A stretch of 64,000 bases of DNA from the NCBI GenBank assembly GCA_964019695.1, contig OZ026520.1, forward strand, positions 32,282,620 through 32,346,619, written 5' to 3'. The notes beneath the pieces are model-generated. The model worked only from the letters and a program-made list of their open reading frames with translations, was not told the origin of the DNA and searched no databases. The stretch is from Loripinus fragilis (taxonomy: Eukaryota; Mollusca; Bivalvia; Lucinida; Lucinidae). Shown here piece by piece: positions 11,701 through 20,111 of the stretch. Positions within the stretch are counted from its first letter, which is position 1. Every line of letters begins with the position of its first letter. Made by a program: the position numbers and the translations under genes.

Positions 11701-14700
11701 AGTTTGTGAGATATTATTTAGAAATCAGGCCAGCAGTTTTGGAGATGTTGTTTAAACATTTTCTAATTCTAGCTTGGACGACCATTTTGTTCATAAAAGA
11801 TGAATTGTTTAAGTAATTTTAGCAAAAGGCATAGAAATCATTCTGAAATTGCGGCTTTGACTTAGGAGATTTTGTTAATAGCAAATTGTTGACTAACACC
11901 AGTGACCTTAGACATTTGATGATCAGAAAGCTCCATATGAGTCATAACATCAGAATCCACACTTATTCATTTTTTCAGGGCTTTCAGATACATTTATGTG
12001 ATTGTGAAAAGTTTTCTGCAAATTACATTTTTTAAAGAATTTCTGTGACTTAGAATGGATTGTTTTAATTATCAAAATGCATTATCATATGACGTCACGT
12101 CTGGAAGTAGTATACAGTAAAACCTGTGTAAAACAGCCACTCAAAAATAGACAAAACAATGATCTTTATAACAAATGATAGCTTAATGCACATCAAAAAT
12201 ATTACAGAATGTTCCCCTTGGGGCATTCTACGATACTTTTGACCTGCATTAAGCGATAAATAGTCTTGAAATCAATTTTTTTTTAGAGTGGCCATTTTAC
12301 ACAGGTTTTTACTGTAACACCGTGTATTAAAAACTATAAACCGCTGGTGGTTTACATATTTTGTCAGTTTATGTAATGACGGTCATAACAAGGTCACATA
12401 TACAATTTTATCATATGACTTTTGTGTCTGGGAGTGAAATAACGCCATGCAATAAAATCGATAAACCACTAGTGGTTTACAGATTTTTGGGAAATGTTAT
12501 GACGTCCATAACAACATGCATACATAATGACAAAATTATAACGTTTTTTCATCAGAAATGAGATTTCAAAGTAATGTTAATGTCATATGATAAATAGAAT
12601 CAAAATTTGTGCTCTTGTTATATTGAATTTATTAAACTTGTTGCGAAAAAGCGATAAAATGCCCGGCAAGCCTCGTATTTTATCTCTTTTCCCCAACTGG
12701 TTTAATAATTTCAATAAAACATGAGCACTCATGTAAGATCCTCTATGTAATGACTGTCATAACGAGATCTTATACATTTGTAAGGCAAAATCTTGAGCTT
12801 TGCGCACCAAAAAGTGTTTCAAATTGAGCCGTGACATGTGATTTCCAACAATTTGGCATTTTGACAAGTGAAGACTCAGACAAGCCTGTGCGGCCTCCTT
12901 TTAAGCTTAGAAACTCGAAATGATGTTTGGTCAGAACCTAAACAGTCAAAGAATAATCAAGCGACTAGCAAAGGCTCTGATCAGACTGCCCATATGCGCA
13001 GGCTTGTCTGAGCCTTTGCTGGTCCCACATACCACATTGTTGGAAATCTCATGTCGCAGGTGTCATATAATAAATAAAATCTAACATTTGTGCTCCTGTA
13101 TTATTGAATTTATTAAACCAGTTGAAGGAGAGATAAAAGGTGAGGCTTGCCAAGCATTTAATCCTCTTTTCGCAACGAATTTAATAAATTCAATAATACA
13201 TGAGCATAGGGCCAGTTAAGCAAAATATTTAAGCATAAAATTGTGATTCTTTTCTTATCCATTAGTTTAAACATGTGTTTTGGGTGCTAAAAAGAACCGT
13301 CTCATTGAGACAGTTCTTTTCGATGAGACAGTTCTTTTGAGTACCCACAACATATGTTTTGGTTAAGAAACAAGAAAAATAATTTTCAGTTATGCACTCT
13401 TATCTGAGGGACTGCATAAGCATTCATGTTAGATCCTCTATTTCTAAATATGGTGTCTCTCTAAGATGAACAAACAATTTCATGAAGGGTCCGGTCCATC
13501 TTTTTGGATAAAGGTTTGCTCCAGAAATTTCACATTCCTAAGTTAATACCAGCCTCTGTGCTACTTACCATCCTCGGCTGCTATCTGGACAAGTAGGGTG
13601 TGAAAGTCTTGCATTGTTCGAACAGTTTTTCTCGTATCCCCAACATCTTGTCACAGACAAAGCTTTCTAGAAATGAGGAGAAACAACAGCATGGTCAGAT
13701 TCATTAGATATTACTGAAAATCAATTCTTAACCCTTTTTATTCTGGATACCTGATAACAGGCCTCAGGGTTATAAAACTTTTTTCATACTCAACTCAACT
13801 GAGCATGAAATTGCAACTGCTTATAAAAACTAAAATACCGACAACTGAAGAAGTTTCATGCTTTAAGTCTCTCAGATGTTGTATTTATCCTGCTAATATA
13901 TGTTAAAATGCCAACAATTGTTGGCATTTTAACATTTATGAGCAGGATAAATTTTGTGCTCAGCTGAGTTGAGCATGAAAAAAGTTTTATAACCTCGGGC
14001 CAGGTACTTTGGTAAACAGTGAAGACTCAGATGGAATCATTGCAGCCCATAAAATGGCATATCATCAGGGTCTGCACAGTATGCTAAGTTAAAAACAATC
14101 TTCAGGGACAGAAACACGCAGTGCATCATTATATAGAAATTTTGACCGACAACCCCTTAAAATACAAAATGGCAAATTTCATACTTATTGTATCAATATG
14201 TATGGAATAATCCATCAGAATGAAAAGGATGACACCCATATCAATATTTTCAGATGCCAATATCTCAAGCTCTGACTTTTGCCCAATAAAGCACCTTATC
14301 CTATGCACCATTAGAGCATAAATTAGGTTTGTTAAAACTAGTGCTCCAATAAATATTTTTAAACAATTTTCAAGATGCCAGCTATAAGTACAAGGTCTAT
14401 TCTAATGCTCCGTAAACACGCCAAAGTCAGAATTAATTAATGTAATTGAAACAAGTAATAAGTATTAAGTTAGCATTCTACAAATTACGGGTTCCATTGA
14501 ATGTCAAGAAAAATTACCAGAAAAATTTGAAGAGTTTGATTGAGTTGATACTTTATGTTGCAGTCAACAATATTTTAGTCATGTCTAGACATTTTTCTGG
14601 GTTGAACCAGAACTAAGCAGTGAAGATAAATTGAATTACTCAAGGACACAACAAAATGTATTCGGTGAGGCTCGGACCTCTTAAACTCCTTTTAATCTCA

Positions 14701-15535
14701 AGTCGAGTAATCTATCACTGAGACACTGCACTCCACAAATAAAAAGTGGGGAAAAAATCCATCATGATGAACTAATCTATTTAACTCTGCATGATGCTTT
14801 TGTTGTCGTCTGCTGACTTCTTACAAAATTAACCTTTTCAAAAAATTCTTTCAGGAACACTATCAGAGTGTCAAACGGTTTGTAGCCAGATCTTGGTCAA
14901 AACTGTTATCAGCAGATGACAAAAGTCACAGTTAAGCAAGGAAAGAGTTAAACAGGTAATCTCATCTGCTGGTCCTTGGCAAGCCCTGACCCTGGTTGAA
15001 ATTCTGACCCCTTGGGTGAAATTTCACTATCTTACATGGACATGACTCATGATAGATTGTTGATCATCATACATATCAAAAGACGGGTAAGGTAGGCAAA
15101 AGTAGAAATAGAAAGACCTGGCCTCGAGGTTATAAAACTTGAGTTCATTCTCAGACTCAAAATAAAGCGCACTGATTGGTTACTTGTGGACACGTGTCCT
15201 CAAGCAGCCAATCATTGTGCTTTATTTTGAGTCTGAGACTATACTCAAGTTTTATAACCTTGAGGCCTGACACATGTCCGCAAGCAGCCAATCATTGCGC
15301 TTTATTTTGAGTCTGAGAGTAAACTTAAGTTTTATAACCTCGAGGCCTGGGCTCAACTCACCTTAAATGGGCAAGCGTCATCATCTTCACAGAGCTGTCT
15401 CACACTTGGATTGTTGGTAAAGAAGAAAGGTATATGGTCCTCCGGTAAGTCTAGGCTCTCCCAGTCAAAACTATCTCCAACACTCACACACACAAGAACG
15501 ATCAAGGGGAATAACTCAGCCAAACCCCATGGCAT
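2652..15535 (-). CDS. EOGT: EGF-domain-specific O-GlcNAc transferase, 5' ten coding exons (partial)
   Basis: Spliced gene read right to left: exons 15535-15362, 13666-13569, 11418-11310, 10269-10169, 9138-9034, 8119-8013, 6233-6130, 5129-5037, 3484-3413 and 2738-2652. They sum to 1050 nt, 350 codons, and every junction is GT-AG with matching phase. The product is the ER-lumenal GT61-family enzyme that transfers GlcNAc from UDP-GlcNAc to Ser/Thr of folded EGF repeats, as on Notch. Recognition comes from blocks shared with animal EOGT, in order: [113 protein letters not shown] and [14 protein letters not shown] signal peptide opens the protein and an NNS glycosylation sequon is kept. The family is about 520-530 residues, so roughly a third (the C-terminal catalytic part and ER tail) lies beyond base 1. 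Confidence 0.93.
3413..3484 (-). CDS. EOGT: EOGT coding exon 9
   Basis: 72 nt, 24 codons, residues 298-321. Acceptor tttcag|TTGTGT, donor CCATTG|GTAAGT. It encodes [20 protein letters not shown] then NMPL, matching the (V/L)C-K-AVF-LLPRMR-G-FYN-PL block of EOGT. Phase 0 at both ends. Confidence 0.9.
3711..3766. repeat. Perfect 28-bp palindrome
   Basis: Arms run outward from TATCGCTA|TAGCGATA without spacer and without mismatch over 28 bp each. AT-rich. Probably the centre of a larger palindromic element in the intron between EOGT exons 9 and 8. Confidence 0.85.
4095..4478. mobile_element. Small DNA transposon, CAGGG...CCCTG ends
   Basis: 384 bp. Ends CAGGGTTTTCCCT and its exact complement AGGGAAAACCCTG (13 bp). 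The 6-bp direct repeat AACAGA flanks it (4089-4094, 4479-4484). Non-coding. hAT-like by its ends, though hAT elements mostly make 8-bp duplications. It sits in an EOGT intron. Confidence 0.85.
4776..4990. mobile_element. Pal-1 MITE copy
   Basis: Shows AACTCTTTCCTTGCTAGCGG, core ACTCAGATCAGGAC...GTCCTGATCTGGATCC and end ATTACCCAGCAT. It lies 47 bp from EOGT exon 8. Confidence 0.8.
5037..5129 (-). CDS. EOGT: EOGT coding exon 8
   Basis: 93 nt, exactly 31 codons, residues 267-297. Acceptor atttcag|AGTGGT, donor AAGAGG|GTAAGA. It encodes [20 protein letters not shown] then [23 protein letters not shown] is a strong family block. Phase 0 at both ends. Confidence 0.92.
5735..5910. mobile_element. 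Palindromic MITE, family Pal-4
   Basis: Arms TTGGGTGCTCAAAAAGAAC and GGTTCTTTTGAGTACCCAC around TCAATGAGACG. Outer AATTATTTTCTTACCCATCA and AATAAGAAAAATAATTTTCA. Confidence 0.8.
6130..6233 (-). CDS. EOGT: EOGT coding exon 7
   Basis: 104 nt, residues 232-266. Acceptor gtttcag|GTGTTA, donor GATACG|GTAAGA. It encodes [20 protein letters not shown] then [24 protein letters not shown], the conserved N-glycosylation sequon NNS and the DVYI-MWDT strand are typical of EOGT. Confidence 0.92.
6550..6725. mobile_element. Variable-stem hairpin element, copy d (Pal-5)
   Basis: About 62-bp stems containing CTTTTGATATCAA and TTTGAGAAC, centre TCGGCAAGCCTCG (reverse of GAGGCTTGCCGA). Left outer end TGATAAATAGAAT. 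Abuts a Pal-3 copy on the right. Confidence 0.75.
6722..6980. mobile_element. Palindromic MITE, family Pal-3
   Basis: Ends GAGCCAGTGCATGAGATTTCC and GGAAATCACATGTAGCGGCTC. Inner GCCTGCGCAAGTGCGCAG and AGGCTCGTCTGAGTCTACAC. Four copies occur in the window. Confidence 0.8.
7212..7382 (-). mobile_element. SINE copy, 3' end eroded
   Basis: Reverse-oriented copy. It has the body GTGTCTTGCTCAAGGACACA, a B-box region (ATTCGAACC on the plus strand) and the head CCACTGAGCCACTGCGCTCC. The usual tail is lost. It lies in an EOGT intron. Confidence 0.8.
8013..8119 (-). CDS. EOGT: EOGT coding exon 6
   Basis: 107 nt, residues 196-231. Acceptor gttgaag|GTTTGC, donor GATGCAG|GTTTGT. It encodes [20 protein letters not shown] then [15 protein letters not shown]. 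The [15 protein letters not shown] block opens the GT61 catalytic region. The acceptor has a weak pyrimidine tract (tttgttttgttgaag), but phase and protein match fix it. Confidence 0.9.
8211..8290. repeat. Short tandem repeat, about 20-bp unit
   Basis: Four units of the form CATAGTATCAAAGTGAGGCTT with single-base changes, in an EOGT intron, 92 bp from exon 6. Confidence 0.75.
8394..8600 (+). mobile_element. tRNA-headed SINE with 13-bp target duplication
   Basis: The head GGGAGCGCAGTGGCTCAGTGG carries an A box (TGGCTCAGTGG), and a B box is present as GTTCGAGCC. The body contains TGTCCTTGAGCAAGACACAT, and the tail has AAACAAACAAAA. The direct repeat TATGCAATAAATC at 8381-8393 and 8601-8613 marks retroposition. 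It lies in an EOGT intron and is among the best-preserved copies in the window. Confidence 0.9.
8796..9020. mobile_element. Pal-3 MITE copy beside EOGT exon 5
   Basis: GAGCCAGTGCATGACATTTCC ... GCGCATACGCACAGTCTGAT ... GGAAATCACATGTCACGGCT. The right end is about 12-14 bp from the exon 5 donor (9033-9032). Confidence 0.8.
9034..9138 (-). CDS. EOGT: EOGT coding exon 5 (its 5' end is duplicated just upstream)
   Basis: 105 nt, residues 161-195 plus two bases. Acceptor ctttcag|ATTTCG, donor TCCTG|GTAATA. It encodes [20 protein letters not shown] then [22 protein letters not shown] and the ALQSW end are family-typical. An 81-bp tandem copy at 9173-9253 repeats the acceptor and the first half of the exon. 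Reading through that copy gives a stop soon after GGHC, so the acceptor at 9139-9140 must be used. A palindromic MITE ends about 14 bp beyond the donor. Confidence 0.92.
9237..9525. mobile_element. Pal-4 MITE copy with duplicated left arm
   Basis: The left arm (TACATAGGTTTAGATAAAC ... GCAAATGTTTTGGGTGC) is present twice, at 9237 and 9332, 95 bp apart. Then CTCAAAAGAACC / GGTTCTTTTGAG. It lies just upstream (in gene sense) of EOGT exon 5. Confidence 0.75.
9851..10038. mobile_element. Palindromic MITE, family Pal-2
   Basis: Ends ACAGTAAAACCTGTGTAAAA and CAGGTTTTACTGTA. Centre GCAGAATGCTTCAAGG / GGGAGCATTCTGCAA. Four copies of 190-210 bp occur in the window. Confidence 0.85.
10169..10269 (-). 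CDS. EOGT: EOGT coding exon 4
   Basis: 101 nt, residues 128-160 plus two bases. Acceptor tttcag|GATGAC, donor GGAAAG|GTAGGA. It encodes [20 protein letters not shown] then [14 protein letters not shown]. The C---TRHCRA-N-YLD-R block is the EOGT family signature ahead of the glycosyltransferase fold. It joins exon 5 in phase 2, giving ...[11 protein letters not shown]. Confidence 0.92.
10338..10835. mobile_element. Two Pal-1 half copies, the first split by a SINE
   Basis: Starts TTAACTCTTTGCATGCTGGG and is interrupted at 10427-10638 by the SINE. It continues with GAACACTATCAGAGTGTCAA. A second half copy starts near 10715 (TGCATGCTGGGTAATTTTTC) and stops after GATCCAGACCAGGACGGACA. Confidence 0.75.
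10427..10638 (-). mobile_element. SINE inserted inside a palindromic MITE (Pal-1)
   Basis: Same family as the copy at 8394, reversed: tail GTTTGTTTGTTTG at the left, tRNA-like head at the right (CCACTGAGCAACTGCGCTCCC). The 13-bp repeat AAAATTTCTTTCA at 10414-10426 and 10639-10651 is MITE sequence, so the SINE jumped into an existing Pal-1 copy. Confidence 0.9.
11310..11418 (-). CDS. EOGT: EOGT coding exon 3
   Basis: 109 nt, ending residue 127. Acceptor ttttaccag|GACAAA, donor AATCAG|GTAATT. It encodes [20 protein letters not shown] followed by [24 protein letters not shown] and the ER-EM---C spacing are typical of EOGT. The first base completes the Trp codon from exon 2, and the exon closes in phase 0. 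Confidence 0.9.
11420..12110. other. Intron stretch without recognised features
   Basis: Part of the EOGT intron between exons 2 and 3. AT-rich, with no repeat, exon or motif I can support. Confidence 0.5.
12112..12317. mobile_element. Pal-2 MITE copy
   Basis: ACAGTAAAACCTGTGTAAAA ... CAGAATGTTCCCC / GGGGCATTCTACG ... ACACAGGTTTTTACTGTA. Confidence 0.85.
12585..12765. mobile_element. Variable-stem hairpin element, copy e (Pal-5)
   Basis: About 58-bp stems containing TTGAATTTATTAAAC, centre CCGGCAAGCCTCG, left end CATATGATAAATAGAATC, right end AGATCCTCTATGTAATGAC. Confidence 0.75.
12823..13058. mobile_element. Pal-3 MITE copy
   Basis: GAGCCGTGACATGTGATTTC ... CTGATCAGACTGCCCATATG ... GTTGGAAATCTCATGTCGC. 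Confidence 0.8.
13058..13460. mobile_element. Variable-stem hairpin element, copy f, split by a Pal-4 insertion
   Basis: An inverted relative of copy e: read in reverse, its stems and centre (CTTGGCAAGCCTC) align with e. The left end is CATATAATAAATAAAATC. The right end (GTTAGATCCTCTATTTC) resumes at about 13430 after a Pal-4 palindrome inserted near 13206. Confidence 0.65.
13206..13430. mobile_element. Pal-4 MITE copy
   Basis: Inserted into the variable-stem hairpin copy f. GTTTTGGGTGCTAAAAAGAA ... CAGTTCTTTTGAGTACCCAC. The centre is partly duplicated (CGATGAGACAGTTC twice). Confidence 0.75.
13569..13666 (-). CDS. EOGT: EOGT coding exon 2
   Basis: 98 nt, residues 59-91 (first two bases of the last codon). 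Acceptor ttctag|AAAGC, donor GGATG|GTAAGT. It encodes [15 protein letters not shown]...[11 protein letters not shown]. The CWGYEK-C block and the closing GW (split TG|G) match the animal EOGT cysteine-rich N-terminal region. It is too short to stand out as an open reading frame and was found by homology and splice phase. Confidence 0.88.
13761..14001. mobile_element. Palindromic MITE, family Pal-6
   Basis: GGTTATAAAACTTTTTTCAT ... CTCAACTGAGCATGAAATT ... AAAATGCCAACAATTGTTGG ... GTTTTATAACCTCGGGCC. Related copies at 58347 and 61785. Confidence 0.8.
14560..14737 (-). mobile_element. SINE copy, diverged
   Basis: Reverse copy with GGGTTGAACCAGAACTAAGC, CTCAAGGACACAAC and CACTGAGACACTGCACTCC. 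Several changes in both promoter boxes suggest an old copy. Confidence 0.75.
14781..14951. mobile_element. Pal-1 MITE copy
   Basis: TTAACTCTGCATGATGC ... GTTGTCGTCTGCTGAC ... CAGCAGATGACAAAAGTC ... GGAAAGAGTTAA. The core is shortened. Confidence 0.75.
15120..15352. mobile_element. Palindromic MITE, family Pal-7, with duplicated arm
   Basis: GAGGTTATAAAACTTGAG ... CTCAAAATAAAGCGCACTGA ... GTGCTTTATTTTGAGTCTGA ... TTTTATAACCTTGAGGCC. The right arm then repeats at 15273-15352, ending 9 bp from the EOGT exon 1 donor. Confidence 0.8.
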
Positions 15536-15536
15536 T
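15362..15536 (-). CDS. EOGT: EOGT coding exon 1 (signal peptide)
   Basis: This exon codes for residues 1-58. The start chosen is the ATG at 15535-15533 (MPWGLAELF...), because the bases just before it (tatttcag) form a 3' splice site. An upstream in-frame ATG at 15553 would lie in that intron. A hydrophobic run ([12 protein letters not shown]) fits a cleavable signal peptide. The conserved [10 protein letters not shown] block follows, then two cysteines (QLC, ACPFK). Donor AAG|GTGAGT, phase 0. A 5' non-coding exon must lie further right. Confidence 0.9.
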
Positions 15537-16157
15537 CTGAAATATAAAATCAAAAAGAATGAAATTTGAGACTCAAAACTGACCTTATCCTTTCAAAAAT
15601 TCCCTCTAATTTAAAACTAATAAATAAATGCTCTTGACAGGGGGCACATTTCCTAATTTTAAGCAGGTACCTCTATACAAACCCTTTGTACAGAAAAATC
15701 CTGTTTTAAGGAAATATTTGAGCTTGTGGTATATACTGGGTATAGTTCCTTAACCCATTTAAGCTGAAAGGAAATTCTTATTATTATCAATTAGACCAGT
15801 CTAATTTAGTTTTAAGGGTTGTTGGATGGTATTTTTCATTTTTATTCAAATTTTAATTGAACAATCTGAAAGCAAACAGTGGAGACTCTGATCAGAGTCG
15901 CCACATTCTGTTGCGTCTGATCTGGGTCTGCACTTTTTGCCTGTGTCCCATTCAAAGGACGCTAGGCTTATATGGGTTAATAAAACTAGGACAGACAGAC
16001 ATAGCCTGTTCTTAACTCTTTTCTTGCCAGCAATGACATTTGTCATCGGCTGATTATCCTTCCAAACAGTTTAGATCCAGATCAGAACCGAAAGAATCAT
16101 GGTCTTGATCTGGATCCAAACCGTTTGACACTTTATGCTTAGAAAAAGTTCATTAAG

Positions 16158-17858
16158 AAACTAGAGGACCTGAAGGTCCTGAGGCGCTCATCTGATCTCC
16201 TTAATAATGTTAAAATAGGTCAAGGTCAACTACAGCTTTTAATGGAACAAATTTTGTTTTTACCATATACATTTTGGTCAAGTGACCTAAACAATCTAAT
16301 GAATAATCCATCAAACAGCCCAGTGATTTCTGAGAAAAAAATGTTTAGATAGGTATGTGGCAGTCCAAATGAGTGGCCTTGGATAAAATGTCACAGGTCA
16401 GCTTGACATTTGGTACTTACTAGTAATAAACCATTGTTGCAATAGGTTTAACTATTATGAATTTGGCTGGCTCAGTTATAGAAATGAACATTTTAAGATT
16501 TTCTCCATGTAAATGCATTAGGAATCAAATTTGACCTTGCCATAAAGTAGGTCAAGGTCAACCTAGATTCATCATTTGTGCTAACCTGGTAGGGCCCACA
16601 TCCCCGATCCTACATACCAAGTCCCAAAGCCAATAGCCTTTTGGTTCCAGAGTAGAAGAGATTTAAAGAGTTTTTACCATATATGGGCATGGTGGCCATG
16701 TTAGTCATGTGACCATAACAATTTGTATAAGTTTTGGCTAACCAGTCATAAGGAGTTGTCAAATGAAATTTGCTTTCAATTGGCCAAGAGTTCTCTGAGA
16801 AAACTATGTTTTAATATGTTGATGGGACTCCAATATAAGCGACCTTGGCTGAAAGGTCAAAGATCAACCTTGACCTTTAAACTTATTTATAGACACTAGA
16901 TGAACATATCAAGTGAGAATAATGACTTTGACTTCCACAGTATTCAAAAAATCAACTTTTCAAAAAATTTCCCATTCAAATGCATTAGGAAGCAAACTTT
17001 ACCTTGACGTTAAGTAGGTCAAGGTCATCCTAGGATCATCATTTGAACAAACTTGGTAGGCCCCACATCCCCAATACTACATACCAAGTCTCAAGGTCAC
17101 TGGCCTTCTGGTTCTGGAGAAGAAGATTTTTAAAAGGTTTTTACCATATATGGGCGTGACGGCCATCTTTGTCATGTGACCAAAATATTTTGTATAAATT
17201 TTGGCTGACTTATCATAAGGAGTCTTCACATAAAATTTGAGCTCAACTGGGCCAATGGTTTGTGAGAAAACTATGTTTTAATATATTGATTGGACCACAA
17301 TATGAGCGACCTTGGCTGAAAGGCCAAAGGTCAACCTTGACCTTTGAAACTTATTTATAGCCATTGTCTCATTAGTTTTAACATATCAAGTGAGAATAAT
17401 CACTTTGGCTTTAACAGTATTCAAAAAATCAACTTTTAAAAAAAAAATCCCATTTAAATCTATTAGGAAGCAAATTTGACCTTGACGTTAAGTAGGTCAA
17501 GGTCAACCTAGGATCATTATTTGAACAAACTTGGTAGGCCCCACATCCCCAATGCTACATACCAAGTCCAAAGGTCATCGGCCTTCTGGTTCTGGAGAAG
17601 AAGATTTTTAAAGGGTTTTTACCATTTATGGGCATGGCGGCCATCTTGGTCACATGACCAGGGACATTTGAACAAACTTTGGTTCCCCCATCATAAGGAG
17701 TCTCCATATGTTATTTGAGTTCAATTGGCCCAGTGGTTTCAGAGGAGAAGATGTTTGAAAATGTTGACAGACGGACGGACGACGGACGACAGACGACGGA
17801 CGCCAGAGTCACTGGTATACTAATAGCTCATCTCGGAGCCTTCGGCTCAGGTGAGCTA
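16158..17858. mobile_element. 1.7-kb element with three 470-bp tandem repeats and hairpin ends
   Basis: The left end carries the hairpin GGACCTGAAGGTCC followed by GCTCATC; the right end carries GAGCCTTCGGCTC followed by AGGTGAGCTAA. Three tandem units (about 16480, 16945 and 17420 onward, 466-478 bp) share GCATTAGGAAGCAAA, AGTAGGTCAAGGTCAACCTA and ATGGGCATGGCGGCCAT. A GACGGACGGACGACGG stretch precedes the right end. It splits a Pal-1 copy (left part 16013-16157, right part 17859-17900). Helitron-like or other origin is unresolved. Confidence 0.75.
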
Positions 17859-18074
17859 AAAAGTCAGCAGACGACAACAAAAGCATGAAAAATTACCTGA
17901 ATAAGTCGGGCTCAGACCCCCAATGATGCATAGTATTTTGCATACCAAAGTTCAAGGTCATCAGCCTAGCGGTTCCTGTCTGTGTGTTAAACATTTTGCC
18001 TTTTTTACTTCTCCTGAGCCTCGAAATGTCAATACAAATGTCATATACATCATTTGAAATATCATAGTTGATGC

Positions 18075-18283
18075 TACAGTAAAACCTGTGTAAAATGGCT
18101 ACTCTCAAAAAGTCCACAAATTGGTTTTCAAGACCAATTATCTCTTAATGCAGGTCAAAAGTATTGCAGAATGCTCCAAGGGGAGCATTCTGCAGTACTT
18201 TCGACTTTCATAAAGCTCCCAGGTGTCATTATGATCATTGTTTTGTCTATTTTTGAGTGGCCGTTTTACACAGGTTTCACTGA
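18075..18283. mobile_element. Pal-2 MITE copy
   Basis: ACAGTAAAACCTGTGTAAAA ... GCAGAATGCTCC / GGAGCATTCTGC ... TTACACAGGTTTCACTG. Confidence 0.85.
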
Positions 18284-18359
18284 CCAGGGTTAAGCAGCAA
18301 ATTAATAGAATATCAAAATATAACTGCATGTTTTTCAGATCTGAGCATTCAAAGAATCA

Positions 18360-18475
18360 ATTCTTCATCTGTCAATGGCCACTTCTGTTTTCTGCTGATA
18401 ACCTTTGCAAACAAAATGAGATAAAAAAAATCATCAGACGACAAAAATGCATACATGCAAAGAGTTACATTTCAG
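18360..18475. mobile_element. Pal-1 deletion derivative
   Basis: Keeps TTTCTGCTGATAACCTTTGC and CAGACGACAAAAATGCATAC, with the palindromic core missing. Confidence 0.6.
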
Positions 18476-18868
18476 GCAAGTCAATTTGACTTGCTGATGA
18501 GGAGTGAAAATGTAGTGATGGAAAGACAAACAGTGAAACCCCTGATTATCCCTTTCCGGCAAGTCACAACTTTTGCCGTGTGCTTCTCTCATCTGCATAA
18601 GTTCTTAGTTAGCATAAATTGCATATGGGCCTAGATCAGACTGCTCCCTAACAAAGAGTTCAGTTTCATTTTTAATAATGATAAGGTGTTTAGATGAAAA
18701 AGTGTGTATCCTGATCTAAAGTGTAGATCCTGATATAGTTGAGCTGTCTTCTGAAGGTAACTGGTTGAGATATGCACTGCTTTCAAAACACCGTTTAGAA
18801 TACTGAAAAGTTTTACGGCTTCTGAAGCCAGCTGATCAGGATATACACTGTTTTCTAAAGAGGGTTTA

Positions 18869-19101
18869 ACCCTTAAAGCGCCAAGAAAAAAATGTATTGA
18901 AAATGTAGTCTGCTAAAGTCGTCTGCTGCAAATAATTGCCTTACATTACAGACGAATTAAGTATAGAAGCAAACAGCATGGATCCAGAACAGACTGCTCC
19001 TATGTCTGATCTTTACTTGGTCTACACTGTTTGCTTCTTAAACATTTCAGCAGACACGACAAGCAGACGACTTTTGTGGCGTTTGGCGCGTTAAGGGTTA
19101 G
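18869..19101. mobile_element. Palindromic MITE, family Pal-8
   Basis: TAACCCTTAAAGCGCCAAG ... GTCGTCTGCTGCAAATAATT ... CAGACGACTTTTGTGGCG ... GCGCGTTAAGGGTTA. Confidence 0.8.
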
Positions 19102-19689
19102 AATACGTCAGCCTAACTCCATCAGTCTGCTGGGCAACATGCTCTTCTGTGAATTAAGATTGTCTTTCACAGTTTTTATGTACTAGGGCTATAAACATTG
19201 TATGTAATGTTTTATGCTGAATAAATATTGGTATTGGTAATTCTGAAAAGTTCTATGGAGACCGAGTGAACTGATTTGGTTGAATATGGTATATCCAAAT
19301 GCACCATGCATCAGAGGTTATCAGGCAAATCAATAGGCATTATCTCATATACAAATGACCTCTAGGCTGACCTTTTCTTGAACTATGCCCTGTTCTTATT
19401 GCCATATTGGCCGGCTTTTCACATTTGACCAGGTTAGGGCATACAAATATGCAATACTCACTAACTGGGGATAATTGTTATTCCTTGATGAATACATAAA
19501 TATTGGAATAATTAGATCAATGCATGAAACTTCCGTATACCACTCACAAAGTGCCCAGCACAATATAATAACCTTTTCAAAATCATATACTGTTTGTATT
19601 AAAACAGTGTAGATCCAGATCAGCTGGCTTCTGCTGAAGCCAGCTGATCAGGATCACACTGTTTTTCATTCATATGGTGGATTGATCTT

Positions 19690-19788
19690 TTTGGTTTGAT
19701 TTGATTCCTTATGTCCCAGTCAACATTTTTTCAGTAATGTCGGGACGGGTCTTCAACGCTCTACCACTGAGCCACTGCGCCCCCCTAA
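19690..19788 (-). mobile_element. SINE with large internal deletion
   Basis: The tail end (TTGATTTGATTCCTTATGTC) joins directly to the head end (CTCTACCACTGAGCCACTGC). About 100 bp of body, including the B box, are missing. Confidence 0.75.
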
Positions 19789-19849
19789 CACTGGATTGAC
19801 TTGGAATCAGAAGAGCAACCCATGAAGTACCTTACTCAGTGTGCACTTA

Positions 19850-20065
19850 GTATAGGTAAACTTTTTTGGTGGCTTTTTGTCATCTGCTGATACCCTTTGC
19901 AAACAGTTTGGACCGAGATCAGGGTCAACAGTTCTGGTCTGATCTGGATCCAAACCATTTTACACTCTGATAGTGATTCTGAAAGATATTTTTGAAAAAA
20001 GTTAATTTTGAAAAAAGTCAACAGACAACAACAAAAGCAAGAAAAATTACCCAACATGCAGAGTT
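19850..20065. mobile_element. Pal-1 MITE copy
   Basis: Core GATCTGGATCCAAACC with CATCTGCTGATACCCTTTGC on the left, and ATTACCCAACATGCAGAG then TTAA on the right. Confidence 0.75.
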
Positions 20066-20111
20066 AATATAGCATGGGCACTTACTAGTATTTCCACAAA
20101 ATACTTTGAGG

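Noticed and set aside
15533..15553. Earlier in-frame ATG for EOGT ([10 protein letters not shown])
   Set aside because: A consensus 3' splice site (tatttcag) directly precedes the second ATG, so the first ATG is intronic.
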